Below are positions 1 through 6,281 of a DNA stretch of 7,111 nt, one piece after another. The position numbers and the translations under genes were made by a program. Within the stretch, counting starts at the first letter, position 1; the number at the start of each line of letters is the position of its first letter. This DNA is from Methanosarcinaceae archaeon (GTDB lineage Archaea > Halobacteriota > Methanosarcinia > Methanosarcinales > Methanosarcinaceae), in assembly GCA_020793555.1 (NCBI GenBank), contig DQIO01000206.1, forward strand, positions 1 to 7,111, in the 5' to 3' direction. The notes under the pieces were generated by a model, which saw only the letters and a program-made list of their open reading frames with translations, searched no databases and was not told the origin of the DNA.

Positions 1-415
1 CCTCCTGTTGTGCCACCCAAGTCTCAAACTTACGAGCCACAATATCAGAATAAGGCTCAAGCACATCACTCACACCAATACCAAACCGCAGAAGCGAAAT
101 AATATCTGTCAGCAACTTTTTTGGTCCCGCACCCCTAACCTTCGCTTTATCAAGTTGCTCATAAGCATCCCACAACAACTGCGGAGTCAAATAATACGGC
201 GGCTTTTCAATAGCATCCGCAAGCTGCCGAATCCCCTCGTAAGTCAGATGCCGACTCCCATACGGCTTACTGTAAATGATTTGCAAAGCGGTAAGTTCAT
301 CCCGATTATCCGCAATGAACTTTTCAAAACTATCCACAACAGTACGAGCCTTATCCTTCGCCGCCTCGCTCGCCTTCACTTTACCCGGATACCCGTCCCG
401 ATCTGCTCCGCCCAC
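1..415 (-). pseudogene. hsdR: Type I restriction enzyme R subunit, C-terminal fragment (5'-truncated, runs off left edge)
   Basis: Read on the minus strand, 138 uninterrupted codons match the C-terminal (EcoEI R_C-type) region of HsdR, the ATP-dependent translocase and endonuclease subunit of type I restriction systems. Recognisable blocks, in order, are a helical lead ending in SFEKFIADNRDELTALQIIY (residues 29-48), the LTYEGIRQLADAI stretch, LTPQLLWDAYEQL, a KVRG then LLTDIISLLRFGIG block, and KFETWVAQQ at the edge. This part of HsdR helps assemble the enzyme; it carries neither the nuclease nor the helicase motifs. A full HsdR is roughly 800-1000 residues, but tctA ends only about 60 bp upstream, so the N-terminal three quarters are absent. 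The GTG at 413-415 is only the first plausible start codon in the frame; the frame itself stays open further upstream without similarity. Family assignment is firm, and pseudogene status is inferred from the truncation. The gene continues left of the window. Confidence 0.8.
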
Positions 416-428
416 CCTTTTGATATGG

Positions 429-448
429 AAGCATGCTGACCGATGCTT
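429..448. repeat. Short inverted repeat at the hsdR-relic / tctA junction
   Basis: AAGCAT (429-434) and ATGCTT (443-448) form a perfect 6-bp inverted repeat with an 8-base loop, and GCATGC occurs twice nearby (431-436 and 449-454). It lies in the 59 bp between the stop of tctA and the start of HsdR similarity. It could be a weak processing or termination hairpin for the leftward tctA transcript, or a trace of the rearrangement that removed the front of hsdR. There is no strong U-tract after it in the leftward direction, so its role is uncertain. Confidence 0.25.
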
Positions 449-474
449 GCATGCAAATAAACACCCACACCCAC

Positions 475-1851
475 TCAAATAAAATACAAAATAACCGGCA
501 ACAAAATCACACCCATGGCATTTGATTTCCGAACCTTCAAAAATGGTGCTAACATCCCAATCGGCGTAGCTATAATAAAGATCAACAATCCAAAAAATCC
601 AGTAAACAAAACAACCATCAACGCAAGACCGATAATCACACCAATACACAGTTTAGAGTAATCAATTCGTGACAATACACGATGGACATTGTTCCCGATC
701 ATGATCGTAGAAAAATATGACAAAAAAGCAGTCAGCAAAATAACACCGAAAAAAAGGAGCAGCATTGATGTATCAAGTGTGATTACACTGGCAGTCACAC
801 CATTGGCCACACCCAGCACATCATTGATCGCCACCATGGCACCGCTTCTTGTCTTTCCTATTACGCTCAGGGCAACCAATCCAAAGATCGCGTTTGATGT
901 GTTGACGCCTGAAACAGATACAATGAACTCTTTTGAACCCGCATCCACGACACCTGAATCAACCTCATCCTCGCCCTCGGTGTCAAAATCTGTCCTTATA
1001 ACTAAGCGCGCGAGGACCGCCGCAATGGCTGATGATATTCCTGGCAGCCATGCAACTATGGAACCCGCCGCACTGCCTGTGACAATTCCCCTCACGATTC
1101 GTTTTCCTGACAAAGTCATTTTTGTAAAAGTCTGCGGTGGAATGGTTGAATGTGTGAGTAGGCTTATCACAAGTTGTGACGCGCCAAATAATCCGCTAAG
1201 CAGGGGCAACAGAATTGAAGGTGCACCGAAATTGATGACAGGATTCATCAAACTTTCCATCTCGAAAGCAAATAAACCAAGTATCCCACTTAGCAGGAAC
1301 AAGACTACGGCATAAGCCTTGTACTTGTAATGGACAAGCGACCCCTGACCTATGATATACTCACCTTTTTCAGTTGCAACCATAAGGAATACAATAAAGA
1401 CAAGTATCCATGCAATGTGTTCCTGCAAAACAGGATATGCAACACTGAATATCGCGGCAAGCGGCAGGACAATTACCATCGAGAATACAACCGAACCTGC
1501 ACTTCCAAGTGCAGATAAACGGATCGCTTCTGCACCGAAACCATCAAGCAGGAGCCTGTGTCCTGGCAATACAGCAAGTGCCATATCGGAATCGGGTGCG
1601 CCTAGGAATACGGCAGGAATGACGTCATGAAATGTGTGTGCAATGGAATTTGATAGAATTATCACAGCAATGTAGAACGGCTGGATCCCATACTCTCCCA
1701 TCAGTGGTGATAGCGCAACAAGGACCAGGGCAAAGTTGTTGGTATGGATGCCGGGGACCAGTCCTGAAAACACACCAAGGAAATATCCTGCCAACACAGA
1801 CAGTATAATAATAAAAATCGAGATTTCGCCTGTTAAAAACAATTCATGCAC
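475..1851 (-). CDS. TctA-family (archaeal DUF112-type) membrane permease
   Basis: 458-residue polytopic membrane protein of the archaeal TctA family. Bacterial TctA is the large membrane subunit of tripartite tricarboxylate transporters, working with TctB and a periplasmic binding protein; archaeal members normally occur alone and their substrate is unknown. Two related glycine/proline hairpin motifs are visible, FLGVFSGLVPGIHTN near residues 24-38 and VTGSAAGSIVAWLPGISSA near 257-275, fitting the internal repeat of this fold. Other family features are FLGAPDSDMALAVLPGHRLL (82-101), GAPSILLPLLSGLFG (209-223) and long hydrophobic runs throughout. The acidic stretch around 287-306 (DFDTEGEDEVDSG) is probably a loop. 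The start is GTG with an in-frame TAA 15 bp upstream. No clear Shine-Dalgarno precedes it, so translation may be coupled to the Roadblock gene ending 24 bp upstream. No tctB or binding-protein gene is seen. Family call is confident; substrate is not predictable. Confidence 0.9.
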   Translation of the reverse strand: MHELFLTGEISIFIIILSVLAGYFLGVFSGLVPGIHTNNFALVLVALSPLMGEYGIQPFYIAVIILSNSIAHTFHDVIPAVFLGAPDSDMALAVLPGHRLLLDGFGAEAIRLSALGSAGSVVFSMVIVLPLAAIFSVAYPVLQEHIAWILVFIVFLMVATEKGEYIIGQGSLVHYKYKAYAVVLFLLSGILGLFAFEMESLMNPVINFGAPSILLPLLSGLFGASQLVISLLTHSTIPPQTFTKMTLSGKRIVRGIVTGSAAGSIVAWLPGISSAIAAVLARLVIRTDFDTEGEDEVDSGVVDAGSKEFIVSVSGVNTSNAIFGLVALSVIGKTRSGAMVAINDVLGVANGVTASVITLDTSMLLLFFGVILLTAFLSYFSTIMIGNNVHRVLSRIDYSKLCIGVIIGLALMVVLFTGFFGLLIFIIATPIGMLAPFLKVRKSNAMGVILLPVILYFI

Positions 1852-1875
1852 CTTGGGAAATAGTTAATCGATAGA

Positions 1876-2244
1876 TTACTTGAGTATTTCGTCGATCCTG
1901 CGTGCACTCTTTTTAAGTTCAACCAATGCCAATCCAAGACTGGAATTGATTGTTGTCAAAATAACAACCAATGATTTTGGACCTGAACCCATTGCAACTA
2001 TCCGGCAGTCCTCGGATTCTACAATTATCCGATTTACAGAATCATTTTTAAAACGATTTGTTACAGTTTCTGCTGCACCAAGCATAGTAGCAGACATTGC
2101 AGCAAACGTTTCGGGATGTGTTCCAGGAAGCGTATTCTCTGCTATGAGTAAACCGTCCCGTGTCGCTATTGCCACAGATTTAATTCCATCTACTTTTTTG
2201 AGGTCTAATAGAACCTCTCCAAGCCTTTCCGTTAATACTACCAT
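1876..2244 (-). CDS. Roadblock/LC7 domain protein
   Basis: 122-residue soluble protein made of a single Roadblock/LC7 domain. An N-terminal helix (VLLDLKKVDGIKSVAIAT, about 11-28) leads into the RDGLLIAE strand-turn (29-36), then the long helix FAAMSATMLGAAETV (47-61), strands IIVESEDCRIVAMG (73-86) and SLVVILTT (91-98), and a C-terminal helix ending in RRIDEILK. Family members dimerise and usually act as regulators or partners of small Ras-like GTPases (MglB with MglA is the bacterial example) or as scaffold subunits. No GTPase gene is visible nearby. It is the first gene of a leftward unit with the TctA permease, 24 bp apart, so the two are probably co-transcribed. ATG at 2242-2244 is the only good start, the Shine-Dalgarno is weak, and a TATA-like box sits about 60 bp upstream. 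Cellular role unknown. Confidence 0.9.
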   Translation of the reverse strand: MVVLTERLGEVLLDLKKVDGIKSVAIATRDGLLIAENTLPGTHPETFAAMSATMLGAAETVTNRFKNDSVNRIIVESEDCRIVAMGSGPKSLVVILTTINSSLGLALVELKKSARRIDEILK

Positions 2245-2301
2245 AAATATGGATTACCACATAACCAAATTCAAATTTTTACCTTTAGTTGAATTAAATG
2301 A

Positions 2302-2318
2302 TTATAAATGTTTCCACT
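2302..2318 (-). promoter_or_regulatory. Predicted BRE/TATA promoter of the Roadblock-tctA unit
   Basis: On the minus strand the sequence reads GGAAACATTTATAAT, a purine-rich BRE-like stretch followed by a TATA box. Archaeal initiation lies about 25 bases downstream, near 2277-2280, giving a leader of roughly 35 nt before the ATG at 2244. Pattern-based only. Confidence 0.5.
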
Positions 2319-2336
2319 CATGAAGTAATTCCGAAC

Positions 2337-2545
2337 CATAGCGTCAAGATTGGCTTGGGAATTTATCGATAATGCACGTCATCATCAATGTTCAAAAACG
2401 CATGTCTTAGCCTTTCAAATTATACATTTTTTGGTAGATATTTGTCAAATTCTTAACGTAGTACGTATACACTACACCCAAAAAGAAAAAAAGTGGCACA
2501 TAATCGCGAAAACAAAAAACCATCTAAGCCCAATTTGACGCTATG
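2337..2545. mobile_element. Possible MITE or insertion-sequence relic bounded by inverted repeats
   Basis: Bases 2337-2358 and the reverse complement of 2524-2545 match at 18 of 22 positions without gaps, the outermost 11 (CATAGCGTCAA) perfectly. They bound a 209-bp A+T-rich segment with no convincing gene; the open frame on the plus strand (to 2538) starts with TTG, resembles no family and has no good ribosome site. Size and organisation fit a non-autonomous miniature element or an internally deleted insertion sequence. If the true ends are taken as GCGTCAA, both flanks carry TA, compatible with a TA target duplication, but this is weak because TA is also part of the inverted repeat. A regulatory inverted repeat or chance similarity cannot be excluded. 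It separates the two divergent promoters. Confidence 0.4.
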
Positions 2546-2574
2546 AAATTCTGTCGAAATAGGGTACGACAACC

Positions 2575-2582
2575 TTATATAC
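2575..2582 (+). promoter_or_regulatory. Predicted TATA box of the cdrS-ftsZ2 unit
   Basis: TTATATAC preceded by an ACGACAACC stretch is the best archaeal TATA box ahead of cdrS. Spacing of about 25 bases predicts initiation near 2602-2606, at the first unit of the heptamer array. This would leave a leader of about 125 nt containing the whole array. It lies about 30 bp beyond the right end of the possible mobile element. Confidence 0.5.
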
Positions 2583-2601
2583 AACTATGTACAAATATGA
2601 T

Positions 2602-2700
2602 GTCAGACACGCGTCATATTTTCGGCAGACAAATAGCAGACATAGGTCTGACCACTGTCTGACTTTTGTCATACGCAGGTCTGACATCTGTCTGACGGAT
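2602..2700. repeat. Nine-unit, 11-bp phased array of the palindromic heptamer GTCWGAC (candidate operator)
   Basis: A heptamer recurs at exactly 11-bp steps: 2602 GTCAGAC, 2613 GTCATAT, 2624 GGCAGAC, 2635 AGCAGAC, 2646 GTCTGAC, 2657 GTCTGAC, 2668 GTCATAC, 2679 GTCTGAC and 2690 GTCTGAC. Five units fit GTCWGAC fully, two match six of seven positions and two match five. The four bases between heptamers are not conserved, so this is selection on a heptamer in register and not a simple duplicated 11-mer. GTC-N-GAC is palindromic, and an 11-bp period puts every copy on nearly the same face of the helix. Left units favour the A form, right units the T form. Ribbon-helix-helix proteins bind short palindromes as dimers and stack cooperatively on tandem sites (MetJ, Arc). 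The array ends 27 bp before cdrS, so binding by CdrS is the leading hypothesis. The array is seen directly; the operator role is inferred. Confidence 0.8.
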
Positions 2701-2727
2701 GAAACAATAAAAAGGACGAACTCAAAA

Positions 2728-2904
2728 ATGGAGCGTATAACGATCAGACTCCCGGAACAGCAACTAAAAATGATCGACTATATGGTAAATCAGGGCGAAT
2801 TTCCGTCTGTAAGCGAAGCAATCAGGACGGCTGTGCGCGAACTTGTAGATCAAAGAGGTGAAAAACTGATCCGTAGGTCGGAGATGTTGGCAGCTCTTAC
2901 ATGA
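2728..2904 (+). CDS. cdrS: CdrS-like ribbon-helix-helix transcriptional regulator
   Basis: 58-residue protein that is essentially one ribbon-helix-helix (CopG/Arc type) domain. The N-terminal strand MERITIRLP carries alternating residues for major-groove contact, helix A is [12 protein letters not shown], the turn [11 protein letters not shown] is the family hallmark, and helix B is [16 protein letters not shown]. Size, sequence style and position directly before ftsZ2 match CdrS, the haloarchaeal regulator reported to control ftsZ2 and cell division. Start: ATG at 2728, with AAGGA at 2712-2716 as a modest Shine-Dalgarno. The frame is open back to 2587, but that extension only translates the 11-bp repeat array (giving RSDxCLT twice), so it is rejected. 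ftsZ2 follows about 55 bp later on the same strand, and co-transcription is likely. The phased heptamer array upstream suggests autoregulation. The fold is certain; the CdrS name rests on resemblance and synteny. Confidence 0.85.
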   Translation: MERITIRLPEQQLKMIDYMVNQGEFPSVSEAIRTAVRELVDQRGEKLIRRSEMLAALT

Positions 2905-2947
2905 AAGTTACATATATCATAGAACGGCAAAACGCAAAAATCCAAGA

Positions 2948-2951
2948 GAGG
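2948..2951 (+). promoter_or_regulatory. Shine-Dalgarno of ftsZ2 that favours the GTG start
   Basis: GAGG at 2948-2951, within a purine run AGAGAGGGG, lies only 2 nt before the ATG at 2954 but 8 nt before the in-frame GTG at 2960. The usual archaeal spacing is about 5-9 nt, so GTG is the better start. Beginning there gives MQSIVQEA, which lines up with the MQDIV-type start I recall for haloarchaeal FtsZ2. Confidence 0.55.
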
Positions 2952-2959
2952 GGATGAAT

Positions 2960-4141
2960 GTGCAGTCTATAGTTCAAGAAGCATTAAAACATACAGAGAA
3001 AGAGAAAGAGTATCGACAGACGATTGCAGCTGATGATGGGCTTGAGGGCTTCGGTCTTCCACGAATCACAATTGTAGGCTGTGGTGGTGCTGGTAACAAC
3101 ACAATAAACCGTCTTTACAATATCGGTATTGATGGTGCGGACACTATTGCCATCAACACTGACAAACAACATCTTGACCACATACGTGCCGACAAAAAGA
3201 TCCTTGTGGGTAAAACACTCACTCGCGGACTTGGTGCCGGTGGCTATCCTGAAATAGGTAAAAAGGCGGCTGAGCTTGCACGCGGTACACTTGAAGAGGT
3301 CTTTAAGGACAGTGATCTCGTATTCGTGACTGCAGGTATGGGCGGTGGAACCGGGACAGGAGTAGCTCCTGTCGTGGCAGAGATCGCAAAAGAACAGGGC
3401 GCAATCGTAATTGGTATGGTTTCCAGTCCGTTCAGGGTTGAAAGAGCACGCACAGTCAAAGCAGAAGAAGGTCTGGAAGAATTCCGCCGCACTGCTGATA
3501 CCGTAATTGTCTTAGACAACAACAGGTTGCTGGATTACGTGCCAAATCTCCCGATCGAGCAGGCATTTTCAGTAATGGACCAGTTGATTTCCGAAACAGT
3601 GAAAGGAATAACCGAAACCATTACCATGCCATCACTAATCAACCTTGATTATGCAGACATAAGGTCGATCATGGGATGCGGTGGCGTTGCAGTAATGCTT
3701 GTCGGTGAGGCAAAGGGGCAGGACAAGAGCACTGATGTTGTTCGTACGGCACTGAATCACCCATTGCTTGACGTGGATTACAAAGGCGCAACAGGCAGTC
3801 TAGTACACATCACAGGTGGACAAGATCTGAGTCTCAAAGAGGCAGAAGAAGTTGCACAGTCTCTTACGTATGAACTTTCACCTGATGCAAATGTCATCTG
3901 GGGCGCACGCATAAGAGATGATTATGAAGGTAAGATCCGTGTCATGGCTATCATGACCGGTGTACAGTCCGCACAGGTCCTTGGTCCGCAGTATGATGCA
4001 AATATAGTTGAAAGGGCAGCACCGCAAATGCAGGATACATACGGTCGCTTAAACCGCAGTACGAGCATGTCCCGTGGTTCAATTGTTGAACCGGTTGGTG
4101 TACGTAGCAACGGTGGCTCGATCATTGATATTATTCAGTGA
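2960..4141 (+). CDS. ftsZ2: Cell division protein FtsZ, FtsZ2 type
   Basis: 393-residue tubulin-superfamily GTPase that polymerises at mid-cell; in haloarchaea FtsZ2 drives constriction of the division ring. Numbered from GTG 2960, the nucleotide-binding loop GCGGAGNN is at about 40-47, the tubulin signature GMGGGTGTG at 126-134, and the T7 catalytic loop NLDYAD at 228-233 with both aspartates present, so it should be an active GTPase. FtsZ2-type features include [41 protein letters not shown] and the short C-terminal tail GSIIDIIQ after a variable linker (about 340-385), which resembles the GLDVIR-type tail of haloarchaeal FtsZ2. ATG at 2954 would add two residues; the GTG start is preferred because of Shine-Dalgarno spacing. 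It follows cdrS by about 55 bp and is probably in the same transcript, though ACATATATCAT in the gap could act as a second TATA box. A T-rich terminator follows. Confidence 0.97.
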   Translation: MQSIVQEALKHTEKEKEYRQTIAADDGLEGFGLPRITIVGCGGAGNNTINRLYNIGIDGADTIAINTDKQHLDHIRADKKILVGKTLTRGLGAGGYPEIGKKAAELARGTLEEVFKDSDLVFVTAGMGGGTGTGVAPVVAEIAKEQGAIVIGMVSSPFRVERARTVKAEEGLEEFRRTADTVIVLDNNRLLDYVPNLPIEQAFSVMDQLISETVKGITETITMPSLINLDYADIRSIMGCGGVAVMLVGEAKGQDKSTDVVRTALNHPLLDVDYKGATGSLVHITGGQDLSLKEAEEVAQSLTYELSPDANVIWGARIRDDYEGKIRVMAIMTGVQSAQVLGPQYDANIVERAAPQMQDTYGRLNRSTSMSRGSIVEPVGVRSNGGSIIDIIQ

Positions 4142-4211
4142 TTGAAAGTAAAGATAATACCACCAAGTCAAATCCGGTTTCAGGTTTAACTATCTGGGAT
4201 CGGATCTGACA

Positions 4212-4226
4212 TTTTCTTTTATTTTT
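4212..4226 (+). terminator. Poly-T terminator after ftsZ2
   Basis: TTTTCTTTTATTTTT lies about 70 bp after the ftsZ2 stop. Archaeal RNA polymerase typically stops at T-rich tracts without needing a hairpin. It sits before the promoter of the next gene, so it probably ends the cdrS-ftsZ2 transcript. Confidence 0.55.
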
Positions 4227-4250
4227 CAATGATTATGAACCGAACCGGTA

Positions 4251-4266
4251 TTTTATAGATATATAT
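4251..4266 (+). promoter_or_regulatory. Predicted TATA promoter of the dihydropteroate-synthase-like gene
   Basis: TTTTATAGATATATAT contains overlapping TATA boxes about 30-40 bp ahead of the ATG at 4293. Initiation about 25 bases downstream would fall near 4280-4288, giving a very short leader. This fits the absence of a convincing Shine-Dalgarno (only GGG at 4275-4277). Confidence 0.5.
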
Positions 4267-4292
4267 TTTTATAAGGGATCCAATCCAGAGCC

Positions 4293-5786
4293 ATGAATAT
4301 TCTAGTTGCTACCGGACATCTGGCAGAACAGACGGTTCGGCTTGCTGTACGATCAAAAGCAGATATTCTAGTCATCGACACTGATGTTGCCGCTTTTATC
4401 ACTCCTCGTAAATTACAGACTGCGATGCAGGCCCAGCAGGCATCCGGCAATCTATCTGATAATTACGATTTGATTTTTGTTCCTGGACTCGTATCCGGAA
4501 ACTTTTTGAATGTTGCAAAAGAACTTGGTTGCGAAATATATCTTGGTCCCAAGCATGCCTACGATCTGGAATATATTGTATTGTTCGCAGGCAAAGTGGA
4601 ATTTTCAACAACGATTCCTGCGTGTGAATTGCTCATTAATGTAAGACGAGACATGGCACTTGATACAGTGCAAAAAATAGAGACCAATGCCAATGCTCTC
4701 ATGCACATCGGTCAGATGAAATTGGGCGGCGGCGCGCGCATGAAAGTTATGGCAGAAGTTGTGGATGCCACAGGTCTTGATGCACATGTTCTGTCTGACA
4801 AGATAATTTCGTTCATCAAAAAAGGCGCAGACATTATCGATCTTGGCGCATCATTAAATGCAACGCCGGATGATGTGGAACGCGCAATAAAGACTGCGCG
4901 CAAAGTCTCATCCGTCCCGATTAGCATCGATACGCTTGACCCCGAACTTTTAAACAGGGCACTTGATATCGGCGTGGATATTGTTTTGAGTTTGAACAGC
5001 AGTAATATTGACAAAATCGGGCGCAGGGTTGCAGATTCAGGCACTGCTGCGGTTGTGATTCCTGATATCGGAGCAGGTGTTGAGAGCCTTGTTGAAAACA
5101 TCAAGTCTGCGCAAAAAGCAGGAATCTCGCGCGTCATAGCAGACCCTGTCCTTGATCCTATCGGACACGGGATTGCGGAATCGATTGTACGTTATCATGA
5201 GTTCAATCGGCAATTTCCTGATATGCCTCTCTTTTTTGGTGTCGGTAATGTAACGGAACTCATAGATGCAGATTCTGCAGGTGTCAATGCCGCTTTTTGT
5301 GGTATTGCCGCTGATGTGGGTGCAAATATTCTATTCACTCCCGAATTTAGCAATAAGGCCCAAGGGTCGATACATGAATTGAAGACCGCATCGGAAATGA
5401 TGATTCTTGCAAATGAGAGGGACAGTTCGCCAAAAGACCTTGGTATCGATCTTTTGGTAATGAAAGAAAAACGGCGGCGTGAAGATGCAATGATCCCTGC
5501 TGATGCGATTGATACAAAAAAATCTGATATGTGGCGTGTGGATCCTGCCGGATGTGTCAGGATAGAAATTTCACCCGATCTGAGCAGCGGTGCAGGCGGC
5601 AAGATATTGGTACGACACAGGGATGCATGTATTGTTGGGGAAAACGCAAGTGAGGTGTTGGATACACTCATTGATATGAGACTTGTGTCTACATTGGGAC
5701 ATGCAGGGTATCTGGGGCGCGAACTGAAAAAAGCTGAACTGGCATTGCAGTTTAACAGAAGTTATGCACAAGATGATGATTTTTAG
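4293..5786 (+). CDS. Dihydropteroate synthase-like protein (archaeal three-part fusion)
   Basis: 497-residue protein of the archaeal dihydropteroate-synthase-related family, thought to act in pterin cofactor (tetrahydromethanopterin) synthesis; its exact reaction is not settled by sequence. Three parts are visible. Residues 1-115 form an archaeal N-terminal domain (NILVATGHLAE, VIDTDVAAFITP, YDLIFVPGLVSG). Residues about 145-375 form a DHPS-like TIM barrel, with KGADIIDLGAS (177-187) like the DHPS GADIIDVGG motif, VPISIDT (208-214), RVIADPVLDPIG (280-291) and FFGVGNVTEL (314-323). Residues about 414-494 look like a DUF4346-type tail: WRVDPAGCVRIEI, then HAGYLGRELKKAE (470-482) and YAQD. Bacterial DHPS is about 280 residues and lacks both flanking domains. 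The family's usual SRK motif of DHPS is not present, so chemistry may differ. First gene of a unit with the 152-aa protein 14 bp downstream. Confidence 0.88.
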   Translation: MNILVATGHLAEQTVRLAVRSKADILVIDTDVAAFITPRKLQTAMQAQQASGNLSDNYDLIFVPGLVSGNFLNVAKELGCEIYLGPKHAYDLEYIVLFAGKVEFSTTIPACELLINVRRDMALDTVQKIETNANALMHIGQMKLGGGARMKVMAEVVDATGLDAHVLSDKIISFIKKGADIIDLGASLNATPDDVERAIKTARKVSSVPISIDTLDPELLNRALDIGVDIVLSLNSSNIDKIGRRVADSGTAAVVIPDIGAGVESLVENIKSAQKAGISRVIADPVLDPIGHGIAESIVRYHEFNRQFPDMPLFFGVGNVTELIDADSAGVNAAFCGIAADVGANILFTPEFSNKAQGSIHELKTASEMMILANERDSSPKDLGIDLLVMKEKRRREDAMIPADAIDTKKSDMWRVDPAGCVRIEISPDLSSGAGGKILVRHRDACIVGENASEVLDTLIDMRLVSTLGHAGYLGRELKKAELALQFNRSYAQDDDF

Positions 5787-5800
5787 GAAAGGAAGTACAC

Positions 5801-6259
5801 ATGGAACTTGAACACGAAGATAAGGCAGCGATCATTGAGATCGTTGCAGCACGACACTTTTCAAGCCAGAACTGGAACTGGATCAGTTTAAACAACAATG
5901 CTGGTAAAATACGCAGGGCATTTGAGGAATTGAATGAACAGTATGATGATTATCCTTACATGAGCAGGGATTGGTATGTTGAAAATTCAGCAACGAAAAG
6001 CGTACACATGTGTGATAAATGGGATGAATTCAAAGAGCTCATAGAATTTCTGGATGCGTATGTGCAGTACTTTGACTTTATAGTGAAAGGAAGCGATAAG
6101 AAGTCATTTTGTATTGTAAGTGATGGCAAGGAACTTACTGACGAACAGAAAAATGCTATCCACCATGCCAGAGGATTACGATGTAATACTTTTGTATTTA
6201 CTGCGTCGGTACCGGATGACATCGGCTTCGAATTGTCACAGGTTGGAGGTGGCATGTAA
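5801..6259 (+). CDS. Uncharacterised protein, possibly a degenerate nuclease-fold domain
   Basis: 152-residue soluble protein that I do not recognise. Start: ATG 5801 with a strong Shine-Dalgarno (AAAGGAAG, 5788-5795). The N-terminal half is helical and aromatic-rich (NWNWISL, YDDYPYMSRDWY). Residues about 90-147 resemble the core of VRR-NUC/restriction-like nuclease folds: a strand FDFIV (91-95), a strand SFCIVSDGK (102-110), ELTDEQKNAIHHARG (111-125), then strands NTFVFTASV (129-137) and DIGFELSQV (140-148). In active enzymes the second strand carries E-x-K before the LS-x-x-Q helix; here it reads VSDGK, so the catalytic pair looks lost. Only two cysteines are present apart from C128, at 71 and 104. 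It sits 14 bp behind the DHPS-like gene and is likely co-transcribed. Fold link is a weak inference; function is unknown. Confidence 0.75.
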   Translation: MELEHEDKAAIIEIVAARHFSSQNWNWISLNNNAGKIRRAFEELNEQYDDYPYMSRDWYVENSATKSVHMCDKWDEFKELIEFLDAYVQYFDFIVKGSDKKSFCIVSDGKELTDEQKNAIHHARGLRCNTFVFTASVPDDIGFELSQVGGGM

Positions 6260-6281
6260 CAGTACAAAAATATGTTCAATC

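Noticed and set aside
8..439. Plus-strand open frame of 143 codons
   Set aside because: It is antisense to the clear HsdR C-terminal fragment and its translation looks non-protein-like.
689..1315. Long plus-strand open frame of 208 codons
   Set aside because: Antisense shadow of the TctA-family gene; low-complexity Ser/Thr/Pro composition typical of shadows.
1880..2323. Plus-strand open frame of 147 codons
   Set aside because: Antisense shadow of the Roadblock gene, with no ribosome site.
2350..2538. 62-codon plus-strand frame inside the inverted-repeat-bounded segment
   Set aside because: TTG start, no Shine-Dalgarno and no family resemblance, so a transposase fragment cannot be supported.
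2602..2700. CRISPR array
   Set aside because: Units are 7 bp with 4-bp spacers, far too short for CRISPR repeats and spacers.
2587..2727. N-terminal extension of the RHH gene by 47 residues
   Set aside because: It translates the 11-bp repeat array (RSDxCLT twice, 11 residues apart), has no ribosome site, and the domain is complete from ATG 2728.
4174..4248. CCGGTT / AACCGG inverted repeat around the ftsZ2 terminator
   Set aside because: Only 6-bp arms 63 bases apart; within chance expectation.
4793..4799. Extra GTCTGAC copy inside the DHPS-like gene
   Set aside because: Single copy in coding sequence, not phased with others; expected by chance.
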